Program-made: the position numbers and the translations under genes
The notes under the pieces: generated by a model
Seen by the model: the letters and a program-made list of their open reading frames with translations, nothing else
Database searches by the model: none
Told to the model about the DNA's origin: nothing
Source of the DNA: a virus
Length of the DNA stretch: 27,090 nt
Direction: 5' to 3' (one strand)
Virus record (IMG/VR): IMGVR_UViG_3300034190_002297
Coordinates: 1-27,090 of that record
Shown: positions 1 to 5,756 of the stretch, piece after piece
How the letters are laid out: the number at the start of each line of letters is the position of its first letter
Position numbering within the stretch: position 1 is the first letter of the stretch

Positions 1-881
1 GCCGCTGATCTCATTTGGTCAAGCACTTCATCGAAATTTAAACGGCTGGCATAGGCTCCGACTAAATCCCGCACTTTCAATTCCAGAGAATGATTGTCAG
101 CGGCTTTTGCCTCATCCGATAACAACTGCCAATCGCCGGTATCCCGTGCGCTGGTCAGGTGACTAGTCCGGTTTTTGTTCTGTGTCTGCATCCCGTTCAG
201 ACATGCCAACGTCCAAGCGATTTGGAAGACTGAGATACTGCCGGAACCGACTTCGGAATTTGATAATCCGATGCCGTTTGCCATTAGATCGCCAACCGCC
301 GAACCGGTCCCAGTTTGGACCTCAGACTTCAGTCTTAAATACATGCGCCGCTCTGAAATATCTGCAGAGACAACCCGCCATTTTGCCTCGCTATCCATCA
401 ATTGCGGCAGGCTCGACTGCAACAGATTGACGTTGTCAAAAGTCTTGAAACGATCAGAAACAAACGCCCGTAAAATGCCCTTGTTTGGGTCATCCTGTTG
501 ACCACCGGCAAACGTCCTGAGCATCTTGCGCTTAGGCTCTTTTTCAAAATGCGCATTCAACAGTGCGTCGAACTCTGCCGGATAATTTGCCTGCAGGCGT
601 TTCGCGGTGCGCACATCAATATCTGCATGGTTGGCAAGTTGACCAAATGCCACAGAATTGATGTCCAGAATTTTCGTTGGCTCACCATGCGCGGCTTCAA
701 TGATCATTTGCGGTGCGCCGTCTTCGCTGGTGCTTTTCTGCAAATCGTTTGTGGGCGCGAGATAGTCTGCAGACCGTGCCGCTTGATCCGCGACTTTCTG
801 CATCAGCGACATCAGTGCGCCGTTTTCGTTTTCGATATGGTGCGCAGTTTGGGCGGGGATATTGTTTACGTGCATATTCAT
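1..881 (-). CDS. DUF932-family protein, 3' end outside window
   Basis: An open reading frame runs from the ATG at 881 down to base 1 with no stop, about 293 codons, so the C-terminus is cut by the window edge. The segment GILRAFVSDRFKTFDNVNLL (about residues 127-146) is the signature stretch of DUF932 (phage/plasmid-like TIGR03299) proteins, which are common on plasmids and phages and have no established biochemical role. An in-frame GTG at 893 is an alternative start; neither start has a convincing Shine-Dalgarno. It is the most distal gene of the minus-strand accessory cluster, about 100 bases after the papain-like gene. The plus-strand frames over it are antisense shadows. Family call is from pattern memory. 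Confidence 0.8.
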   Translation of the reverse strand, partial: MNMHVNNIPAQTAHHIENENGALMSLMQKVADQAARSADYLAPTNDLQKSTSEDGAPQMIIEAAHGEPTKILDINSVAFGQLANHADIDVRTAKRLQANYPAEFDALLNAHFEKEPKRKMLRTFAGGQQDDPNKGILRAFVSDRFKTFDNVNLLQSSLPQLMDSEAKWRVVSADISERRMYLRLKSEVQTGTGSAVGDLMANGIGLSNSEVGSGSISVFQIAWTLACLNGMQTQNKNRTSHLTSARDTGDWQLLSDEAKAADNHSLELKVRDLVGAYASRLNFDEVLDQMRSA

Positions 882-981
882 TTTGGTGGTCACTTTCTGC
901 CCCGTGGGGCTGTGGTTGGTTGGCCGTCTCATCAGTACAGGTTTGGCCTTGATCCTGCAGACGGGGTTGCCCCCGTTTCGA

Positions 982-1440
982 CTATCCGCTGTAGTAAATC
1001 CCCCCCTTTAATTTCCAATAGCCATAGACCGCACGGGTGCCGTCTCGGCTGCAGTCGTAAGTGTCCTGCACTACACCATCGATCACCGCCACACAGTGAT
1101 TTGATACACGGCATACCAGCCTGCCAGCGGGTAATTCCTCGGCAAGCAGATGGACCTTGCAACCCGATCCAATGGTCATGGTTGGCGTCCATTCAAAGCC
1201 CAATTGCAGCATGTAATCTTTGAACCACTTGCGGGTGGTATAGATGCCATTTCTGGCTGACCGGCTGCGCTTGGCAGTGTGCTTTGATTTGCGCTGCATG
1301 AAATTGCCATGCGCCAATTGCTCATAGACCACCTTGTAGGGCAGTCCGGTTGAAATCGATACAGCGCGGCAAACGCAATCACCCGCCTTGCCTTTATAGC
1401 CTGCAGTCTCGCGGCCCCCGTCATTAAATTCAAACGCCAT
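982..1440 (-). CDS. Papain-like cysteine peptidase-fold phage/plasmid protein
   Basis: This is a 152-aa protein when started at the ATG at 1440. The frame stays open upstream to 1608, but family resemblance begins at MAFEFNDGGRE. It contains DGGRETAGYKGKAGDCVCRA (residues 7-26), a potential catalytic Cys at 22, and later SNHCVAVIDGVVQDTYDCSR with the matching His and Asp. I recognise a widespread phage/plasmid accessory family with a probable papain-like fold (GDCVTRAI...H...D). Substrate and role are unknown; peptidase, deamidase and inactive fold are all possible. It overlaps the upstream gene by 11 bases (ATG inside the 1430-1747 gene), so the two are probably translated together. Confidence 0.72.
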   Translation of the reverse strand: MAFEFNDGGRETAGYKGKAGDCVCRAVSISTGLPYKVVYEQLAHGNFMQRKSKHTAKRSRSARNGIYTTRKWFKDYMLQLGFEWTPTMTIGSGCKVHLLAEELPAGRLVCRVSNHCVAVIDGVVQDTYDCSRDGTRAVYGYWKLKGGIYYSG

Positions 1441-1747
1441 AGAACATGCCCCGCGAGATTTTATGACTGCGTTTGATCGGGCCGCATCTGGACATTGACC
1501 GCATTGGGGCATCACCGGCGTGGTACTTATCTGAGAATGTCGGCTCTTTATTGAATAGGCACCGGTGCATCTCAACAGCCAGCGCGGCGTCACAATCTTC
1601 CTCGGCAAAAACTGCGAAACTGTTCTGATAAGAATATACTGAAAAGTCAGAGCGGCGCAGGCCTAGAGCCTGCAGGTCATCATTTGATATTTCAATCCAG
1701 CCGTGGTTGTTGTCGCGGTGGAAAGTGAATTTCATTTGCTTGGTCAT
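1430..1747 (-). CDS. Hypothetical phage/plasmid accessory protein
   Basis: This 105-aa protein has the readable core HGWIEISNDDLQALGL followed by YSYQNSFAVFAEEDCDAAL. The pairing of an HGW motif with an EEDCDA motif resembles small uncharacterised proteins found beside DUF932 genes on proteobacterial plasmids; I know no function. The first ATG is at 1747, with a second in frame at 1735. The start lies one base after the stop of the upstream membrane protein gene (TGATATG), and its end overlaps the papain-like gene by 11 bases, so the cluster looks like one operon. The protein has no membrane segment or recognised catalytic motif. Confidence 0.6.
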   Translation of the reverse strand: MTKQMKFTFHRDNNHGWIEISNDDLQALGLRRSDFSVYSYQNSFAVFAEEDCDAALAVEMHRCLFNKEPTFSDKYHAGDAPMRSMSRCGPIKRSHKISRGMFYGV

Positions 1748-1748
1748 A

Positions 1749-1940
1749 TCAGCGGCCCCCCATAACGATCATGGGGAGATGGCAAGCCACCCAAGGGCAA
1801 CCGATTAATGCAGGCACTATTAAGACGGTGCCAAAACCGGTGATGTAGGCCTCTGCAATCAAGGGAATTGCGAAAGGTCCGATGCAGGCAAGCAGCACGG
1901 CTGCTAATACAGTCAGATAAAAAATTGCGGTGTCGATCAT
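1749..1940 (-). CDS. Small predicted membrane protein
   Basis: This 63-aa protein is almost entirely hydrophobic. One segment spans about residues 5-32, with a second around 36-59, so one or two inner-membrane helices are expected and charged residues are nearly absent until the C-terminal GR. The start at 1940 is supported by GAAGG eight bases upstream. It is the first gene of the lower minus-strand group (1940 down to 1). Possible roles for such a phage/plasmid gene include superinfection exclusion, holin or regulatory peptide, but nothing in the sequence picks one. Plus-strand alternatives here are not coding-like. Confidence 0.5.
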   Translation of the reverse strand: MIDTAIFYLTVLAAVLLACIGPFAIPLIAEAYITGFGTVLIVPALIGCPWVACHLPMIVMGGR

Positions 1941-2116
1941 GTGGTCATCCTTCTATGTGGTTGGTGGTGAGGCATAGCGTTGCCCCCTGCCGCTACCGGC
2001 AAAGCCGACCATATCTAGATTTTAAAAAGTGGCAATAGCTAAATTTAAAAACTGCACTGCAGACCGCCACCAGTAAACACCTCCGAAAAAACAGGCTTAA
2101 AACTACACTCTATTAT

Positions 2117-2368
2117 AGGGCTGTTTTTTTACCATTTTTGCCCGTCCCCAATACCACCCCAAAAATGCCACCTAATAACCTTTTGCGTGTGCTTGATCTA
2201 CTTAAACGGTTTGGGGCCTGAGAGGCCATATAAGCCCCGCCAGCGCGTTTCATCAAAACGCCACCCTGTTATGTGCGGGAATTTCAGCGGCCTCCAAGGT
2301 GCCTTCCAGCGGCTGTGTGAACATATTCAAGAATTGATTTTCATATGTACACAAACAAAAACAGCCCT
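2117..2368. repeat. Inverted repeat pair, 12 bases, 228 apart
   Basis: AGGGCTGTTTTT at 2117-2128 is the exact reverse complement of AAAAACAGCCCT at 2357-2368. The first copy overlaps the TATAAT box of the minus strand. The pair brackets the hairpin-rich part of the interval. It is too short to call insertion-sequence ends, and no gene lies between the copies. Confidence 0.4.
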
Positions 2369-2456
2369 TTTTCGGTAAATTATTCCTCACAGGAAACATC
2401 ACCCTTTTAGGTTGAAATATTAAAAAACCTGGCTACCCTTTAAGTTGACTAGGTTA

Positions 2457-2488
2457 AAACGAAAAAAACGGCCCCATTTTTGGGACCG
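2457..2488 (-). terminator. Rho-independent terminator after the 3194-2569 gene pair
   Basis: Read on the minus strand, CGGTCCC, a six-base loop and GGGGCCG form a 7-bp stem (2488-2469, one G-T wobble). It is followed by a run of seven T and a further T-rich tail (2468-2457). It lies about 80 bases past the stop of the 2569-2871 gene. Confidence 0.75.
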
Positions 2489-2568
2489 CCTCTATTTTTA
2501 AAAATTGGTCAAGCTGTCGAGCAACCAAAACCAAAATACGATAAAACCGACAACCGTGTAGAACCCTT

Positions 2569-2871
2569 TCAAGCGTCCACCGCTACCGGTTCCTCAACCG
2601 TGTGCAGTACCATTACGTCTTCGCTGTCGGAATAAATTCCGCAGGTAATCCGCTGTAGTTTTAACCGATAGTCACGGGGTTCTAGAGCGTTCAGCCAATC
2701 GACATATTCAGCCGCCGCCCATGCGATAAAATCGGACCTCTCACGGGTGCCATCCCGCTGCAGCCCCCGCCGGACAGGCAGGCCTTGGGGGTCGATCCAC
2801 TGCGCCATCACCGTCAGGTTTGGCCGGTATCTCAGCCGGACAAGGTGGCCGTGCAAAATTGGATCAGTCAT
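2569..2871 (-). CDS. Hypothetical protein (100 aa)
   Basis: I chose the ATG at 2871 rather than the frame's upstream ATG at 2940. It is preceded by GGAGG at seven bases and makes an ATGA overlap with the stop of the upstream gene, a classic coupling signal. The product begins MTDPILHGHLVRLRYR and has WIDPQGLPVRRG and AEYVDWLNAL segments, with an acidic, valine-rich tail. There are no transmembrane segments or recognised motifs, and I do not recognise the family. GC is visibly high (42 of 60 bases in 2761-2820), unlike the plus-strand phage genes further right. Confidence 0.6.
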   Translation of the reverse strand: MTDPILHGHLVRLRYRPNLTVMAQWIDPQGLPVRRGLQRDGTRERSDFIAWAAAEYVDWLNALEPRDYRLKLQRITCGIYSDSEDVMVLHTVEEPVAVDA

Positions 2872-3194
2872 GCGCTGGCCTCCAATTTTTTTATGATCAA
2901 GTTGAGCCTGCGCGGGTTGGCGATAATAGCAGACCGGCACCGTGGCCGTTTTTTAAAAAATGCAATGCCCCGTGGCGTCTGGCCGTACATCTGTTTTTTC
3001 CATTCTGTGCCGAGGCCTAGGTCTTTGCGCGGCCTGCCCTGAGACATAGGTAAGCATGTGGTCATATGCCTGCCTCTGCCTTCGGTGAAATCGCCGGACG
3101 CGGCGGTGTAGTTTTGCGCCTGTAGGATGCGCAGGCCTCGTTCCTCAGATGCGGATATGCGCAGGGTAGACCCTGCAATTTCAATAGTTTTCAT
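2868..3194 (-). CDS. Hypothetical basic protein (108 aa)
   Basis: The start is set at the ATG at 3194 (MKTIEIAGSTLRIS), with AAGGA about nine bases upstream; the frame is open to 3302 but without a better start. The C-terminal half is rich in Lys/Arg (RPRKDLGLGTEWKKQMYG, KKRPRCRSAIIANPRRLNL), as in small DNA-binding phage proteins, though no helix-turn-helix is evident. It is the first gene of the upper minus-strand pair, transcribed away from the dyad operators at 3293-3335, so it is probably the gene they control. Function is unknown. Confidence 0.55.
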   Translation of the reverse strand: MKTIEIAGSTLRISASEERGLRILQAQNYTAASGDFTEGRGRHMTTCLPMSQGRPRKDLGLGTEWKKQMYGQTPRGIAFFKKRPRCRSAIIANPRRLNLIIKKLEASA

Positions 3195-3292
3195 TTTCGT
3201 TTTTCCTTTGTGGTTGGTCACCGGATCGATCACCGGTCCAGCCCCGCTACCATACCACCAGACCAGCCGATGCGCCACCAGCAAACGCCACG

Positions 3293-3335
3293 TTAGAATC
3301 ATTCTAAAACAGCACCTAGATGAGAATGATTCTCA
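3293..3335. promoter_or_regulatory. Tandem Fur/Irr-like dyad operators
   Basis: Two perfect 7-1-7 palindromes lie 28 bases apart centre to centre: TTAGAATCATTCTAA (3293-3307) and TGAGAATGATTCTCA (3321-3335). They share the core AGAAT-N-ATTCT. The second differs from the classic Fur 7-1-7 site TGATAATnATTATCA by one symmetric pair; the first has the TTAGAA-N3-TTCTAA form of alphaproteobacterial Irr (ICE) boxes. They sit in the divergent region between the minus-strand cluster and the 64-aa plus-strand gene. Binding by Fur, Irr or a phage repressor is inferred only. Confidence 0.65.
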
Positions 3336-3365
3336 TTCGCAGCCAGCGAAAAAATCCCGATCCCG

Positions 3366-3383
3366 ACCACCACCACCACCACC
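3366..3383. repeat. ACC trinucleotide run (6 units)
   Basis: Six consecutive ACC units lie in the intergenic region. This is a simple low-complexity tract with no assigned function. It marks roughly where the GC-rich left segment gives way to the AT-richer phage segment. Confidence 0.6.
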
Positions 3384-3429
3384 CGTAAGTATGTGTTTCA
3401 ACTATTCCGTATTCCGGTAAGATTTGCGG

Positions 3430-3455
3430 TGTGAAATGACTTTGACGCGCAAGTA
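3430..3455 (+). repeat. 26-base direct repeat, copy A
   Basis: The copy begins TGTGAAATGA and ends TGACGCGCAAGTA. Copy B at 3737-3762 matches at 24 of 26 bases. Both copies contain the 11-base word TGACGCGCAAG. The pair flanks the 64-aa gene at 3520-3714. Confidence 0.8.
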
Positions 3456-3519
3456 TTTTTTTGGTAACTAACTCACACTTAGTTTTTTAGTTATATCCAA
3501 CCACAAGAAAGTTTAACGA

Positions 3520-3714
3520 ATGGCAATATTTACAACCAATGAGGCAGAGCAAATTAATCAAACTATTAACCACGCAGTAGAACTAGCAAACAAGCACTCT
3601 ACTACTTACTGTGTTGTTTACATTGATAAATTTAAGACCACCATACCCATGAGAGCAGAACCCTGCCCGTCTGAGTTCGGTTGGCAAATAGTCATGAAGA
3701 TAACCCCAGACTAA
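3520..3714 (+). CDS. Hypothetical protein (64 aa) in a repeat-flanked cassette
   Basis: The product starts MAIFTTNEAEQINQTINHAV and has a helical N-terminal half followed by a strand-rich part (TTYCVVYIDKFKTTIPM). I do not recognise the family. The ribosome site is weak (AAGAAAG about eight bases before the ATG). The gene stands alone: it follows the dyad operators and repeat copy A, and is followed by an 18-base palindrome, repeat copy B and a strong terminator, so it is a monocistronic unit. An inverted repeat AACTAA/TTAGTT lies at about 3467-3484 in its leader. A small regulator is plausible but unproven. Confidence 0.55.
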   Translation: MAIFTTNEAEQINQTINHAVELANKHSTTYCVVYIDKFKTTIPMRAEPCPSEFGWQIVMKITPD

Positions 3715-3715
3715 C

Positions 3716-3733
3716 TTGTTAGCATACTAACAA
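3716..3733. promoter_or_regulatory. 18-base palindrome after the 64-aa gene
   Basis: TTGTTAG, CATA and CTAACAA form a perfect dyad starting two bases after the stop codon. There is no T-tract, so it is more like an operator or an mRNA-end hairpin than a terminator. The terminator proper follows at 3765. Confidence 0.6.
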
Positions 3734-3736
3734 TGC

Positions 3737-3762
3737 TGTGAAATGAGTCTGACGCGCAAGTA
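3737..3762 (+). repeat. 26-base direct repeat, copy B
   Basis: This is the partner of copy A (3430-3455), with two substitutions, both in the short segment between the conserved TGTGAAATGA and TGACGCGCAAGTA blocks. It lies directly between the palindrome at 3716 and the terminator at 3765. Confidence 0.8.
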
Positions 3763-3764
3763 AG

Positions 3765-3790
3765 AAGCCCTCTGTTTTAGGGGGCTTTTT
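3765..3790 (+). terminator. Rho-independent terminator of the 64-aa gene
   Basis: AAGCCCTC, a seven-base loop and GGGGGCTT form an 8-bp stem with one wobble, ending in a run of five T (3786-3790). It separates the 64-aa unit from the integrase operon. Confidence 0.85.
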
Positions 3791-3819
3791 CATATTTAAA
3801 TCCCTTTGAATTATTTTAG

Positions 3820-3848
3820 TTGACACTCTGCAAGGTGGCGGGTTAGGT
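3820..3848 (+). promoter_or_regulatory. Probable sigma-70 promoter of the integrase operon
   Basis: A consensus -35, TTGACA (3820-3825), is followed after 17 bases by TTAGGT (3843-3848), a weak -10. It lies after a terminator and about 40 bases ahead of the first gene of the operon. AAGGTGGCG lies in the spacer. Confidence 0.5.
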
Positions 3849-3890
3849 GTTCAACACTACCAACCACAATCACATGGAAAGCGACCACAA

Positions 3891-4220
3891 ATGCAAGCAG
3901 TTATAAATCTAAAACAGCGTATGCTAAATAAGAGCATCATCGATGCCAACGCCAGTGTCAGGAAGTTTCTGGCTGAAGAGACTGTCCTCTCGTATGATAA
4001 TATCCCAGTGGGCGGCAAGAATGGCGTACACATTCCAGCCTTGTTTCCAGACGGCACGAAGACAAAAATACACTTCTACCGCCGTCCTCGCGGTGATCGT
4101 CATCTTTGGATTAAAAAACTAGCCAAACACGCCAAAGACGGTGACATCATTACCATCAGCCGCGCCACTGGAAGTATCTGCAATCAATACCTTCAGATTG
4201 GAATCGAGGCGGCGGCATGA
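3891..4220 (+). CDS. Hypothetical protein upstream of integrase (109 aa)
   Basis: This is the first gene of the plus-strand operon. GGAAAG lies about eleven bases before the ATG. Readable segments include PDGTKTKIHFYRRPRGDRHLWIKK and AKDGDIITISRATG. The alternation of basic and aromatic residues would suit a nucleic-acid-binding protein, but I do not recognise a domain. Its last codons overlap the integrase start (ATGA at 4217), so the two are translationally coupled. An excisionase-like role is conceivable from position alone; no winged-helix or AlpA-type motif is visible. Confidence 0.6.
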   Translation: MQAVINLKQRMLNKSIIDANASVRKFLAEETVLSYDNIPVGGKNGVHIPALFPDGTKTKIHFYRRPRGDRHLWIKKLAKHAKDGDIITISRATGSICNQYLQIGIEAAA

Positions 4221-5320
4221 ATAAGCATCCTTATGTCCAAAGGTCCGAGACACGGGGGAAGTGGAAGGTCCACTTGCCTCGCGCAGTCCGGCAAGCCGTT
4301 GTAGGTGCTAAGTCTGGTACATACACTAGTAAGCAAGACGCCATAGATTATGCAGCCGAAGTACACTCAGCCTACACGTCATTCAGACAAGGCGAGTTAA
4401 CTGCGATAAACATCTCAGACCGGTCAGTCGCTGGTCTGATCAATCAATACCGGCAGACTAATAAGTACAAAACTCTCGCGGTAAGCAGTAAGCGGAATTA
4501 CAACCACTACTTCAATACCGCACTGCCTATTTGTATTGGCAATTCCAATACTGCCTTCAGGGACATGCTCACTGCCAACGTCACGGTCAAACACGCTGAG
4601 AAGTTGCAACAGCAAGTCGAGCAGTTGGTCAGTTACACCACATCATTCCAAGTGATAAACAAACTGTCGGTAGTCTGGAACCGTGGTATCAAGCTAGGTC
4701 TGGCTAGGTCTAATCCCTTCGCTGAGATGGGTCTGTCTAAACCACCGCCCCGCCGCCAGAAATGGACTGATGAGCAGTTTGCCGACTTCATAGCACACTG
4801 CGACAAGGTTGGTGGTTCTGGTCTGGTTAATCCGAAAGACAGTTGGTCTACAGTAGGCACTCACGTAATCCTGTGTATGCACTTAGCCCAACGTGCGGGT
4901 GATATGCGTACTCTTACATGGTCAAATTTAAATGACAGCGGCCTTCTGACGTTTACTCAGAAGAAAACCGGAAAGGTAATGGTCATGCCTATTACACAGT
5001 TAATTGAGGCTAGACTAAGATTACACCCACACGCCGCACATACTGATAACATCCTGCGCAATCCTAATACTAATGAGCCTTACACCGCCGACAACCTACG
5101 CCGCAGGTTTAGAACGCTGGCACGGGAAATGGGTCTGCCAGATGATATACAGGTGATGGATGCACGTAGAACAGCGGCTACCAATGCAGCCAATGCCGGA
5201 GCCACAGAAGCAGAGATCATGGCTCTGACCGGCCACACACGCCCTGAGACGCTACGGGAAATATACCAACTACGCACGGTAAAGCAACTGAACAACCTCA
5301 ACAGTAAGCGAGGTCTATGA
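4217..5320 (+). CDS. int: Phage tyrosine integrase
   Basis: This 367-aa tyrosine recombinase catalyses site-specific strand exchange between phage and host attachment sites. The N-terminal half (about 1-170) is the arm/core-binding region. The catalytic domain shows Arg226 in AQRAGDMRTLTW, a beta-hairpin Lys in QKKTGKV, Arg317 in MDARRTAAT, His340 in LTGHTRPE and nucleophile Tyr350 in REIYQL. The usual first His of box II (HxLR) is Met314 here; substitutions at that position are known in phage integrases. The gene overlaps both neighbours by four bases (ATGA). A candidate attachment site, the tRNA-Asp 3' half at 7539-7579, lies 2.2 kb downstream rather than next to the gene. Confidence 0.93.
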   Translation: MNKHPYVQRSETRGKWKVHLPRAVRQAVVGAKSGTYTSKQDAIDYAAEVHSAYTSFRQGELTAINISDRSVAGLINQYRQTNKYKTLAVSSKRNYNHYFNTALPICIGNSNTAFRDMLTANVTVKHAEKLQQQVEQLVSYTTSFQVINKLSVVWNRGIKLGLARSNPFAEMGLSKPPPRRQKWTDEQFADFIAHCDKVGGSGLVNPKDSWSTVGTHVILCMHLAQRAGDMRTLTWSNLNDSGLLTFTQKKTGKVMVMPITQLIEARLRLHPHAAHTDNILRNPNTNEPYTADNLRRRFRTLAREMGLPDDIQVMDARRTAATNAANAGATEAEIMALTGHTRPETLREIYQLRTVKQLNNLNSKRGL

Positions 5321-5547
5321 TGGCTAGGACTATGCGGGTGCCGCTGAAAGATCACATCGAAAAGTTTAAAGTCTTCGTAGTTTTAAATAATAAAGTGGAG
5401 TATCGGCAGATTGGTAAGGTGGCGGGTACTCGCCATCAACTGCCACACAAACAGTTGGCGTCCTTGCAACTCGGTGATATATGGTGGCCTAGACACGACT
5501 ATCAAACGCCACCTAACGCCCGACATGGGTATGAGAGGATAGTATGA
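5317..5547 (+). CDS. Hypothetical protein (76 aa)
   Basis: The ATG overlaps the integrase stop (ATGA), and the gene ends overlapping the next start in the same way, so it sits inside a coupled operon. The product, MMARTMRVPLKDHIEKFKVF onward, is basic with a WWPRHDY segment near the C-terminus; there is no membrane segment and I do not recognise the family. An AAACGCCAC word is embedded near its 3' end (5504-5512), 32 bases ahead of the next gene. Small DNA-binding or excisionase-like roles would suit the position but are speculative. Confidence 0.6.
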   Translation: MMARTMRVPLKDHIEKFKVFVVLNNKVEYRQIGKVAGTRHQLPHKQLASLQLGDIWWPRHDYQTPPNARHGYERIV

Positions 5548-5756
5548 CAGACAAGGAATACGGAGAGTGGATGACCAAACTAAAACGGGTCCAGAAGGAG
5601 AATGAAAAATTGCGGCATAACTACGACATACTCAAACGCGAAGCAGACCTCTACGAGAGGCAGGCTAAACGATTTGCCGCGCAGTTAGATCGTGTCGAGA
5701 AGGAACTAGCGCAAGCCAAGGCTGAACTTAAACTTTGGATGGGAACTGGCGTATGA
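5544..5756 (+). CDS. Small coiled-coil protein (70 aa)
   Basis: Almost the whole protein (about residues 8-62) is a charged heptad-type helix, e.g. LKRVQKENEKLRHNYDILKR and LDRVEKELAQAKAELKLW, so an extended coiled-coil dimer is expected. It has four-base overlaps with both neighbours, the previous gene at 5544 and thyX at 5753. No catalytic motif or hydrophobic membrane segment is present. Such small coiled-coil phage proteins often act as partners or scaffolds; no specific function can be assigned from sequence. Confidence 0.65.
   Translation: MTDKEYGEWMTKLKRVQKENEKLRHNYDILKREADLYERQAKRFAAQLDRVEKELAQAKAELKLWMGTGV

Larger units (their letters stand above)
1941..2568. other. Non-coding interval with inverted repeats
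   Basis: These 628 bases lie between two minus-strand gene groups and show no convincing gene. The 63-codon plus-strand frame at 2187-2378 has no ribosome site. The interval holds a TATAAT box on the minus strand (2117-2112); a weaker minus-strand pair, TTGCCA with TATGGT at 16-base spacing near 2030-2003, ahead of the 1940 gene; a compact GGCCT-GAG-AGGCC hairpin at about 2217-2229; a 12-base inverted repeat (2117-2128 and 2357-2368); one AAACGCCAC word (2256-2264); and the terminator of the upstream gene pair (2457-2488). A replication origin or a structured RNA is possible but not shown. Confidence 0.45.

Noticed and set aside
175-1223. Plus-strand frames at 175-501 and 498-1223
   Set aside because: They are antisense to the DUF932 and papain-like genes, show low-complexity Cys/His/Arg-rich translations and no family motif, while the minus strand gives recognisable proteins.
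2187-2378. 63-aa plus-strand frame in the left intergenic region
   Set aside because: No ribosome site, no recognisable protein features, and it runs through the hairpins and inverted repeat of the interval.
3127-3420. 97-aa plus-strand frame ending in a poly-Pro run
   Set aside because: It is antisense to the 108-aa gene and passes through the dyad operators; the proline run is just the ACC repeat.
3437-3472. Mini-ORFs reading M-T/S-L-T-R-K inside the 26-base repeats, as leader peptides
   Set aside because: No ribosome site, and the genic copies of the shared word use a different reading frame, so peptide conservation does not explain it.
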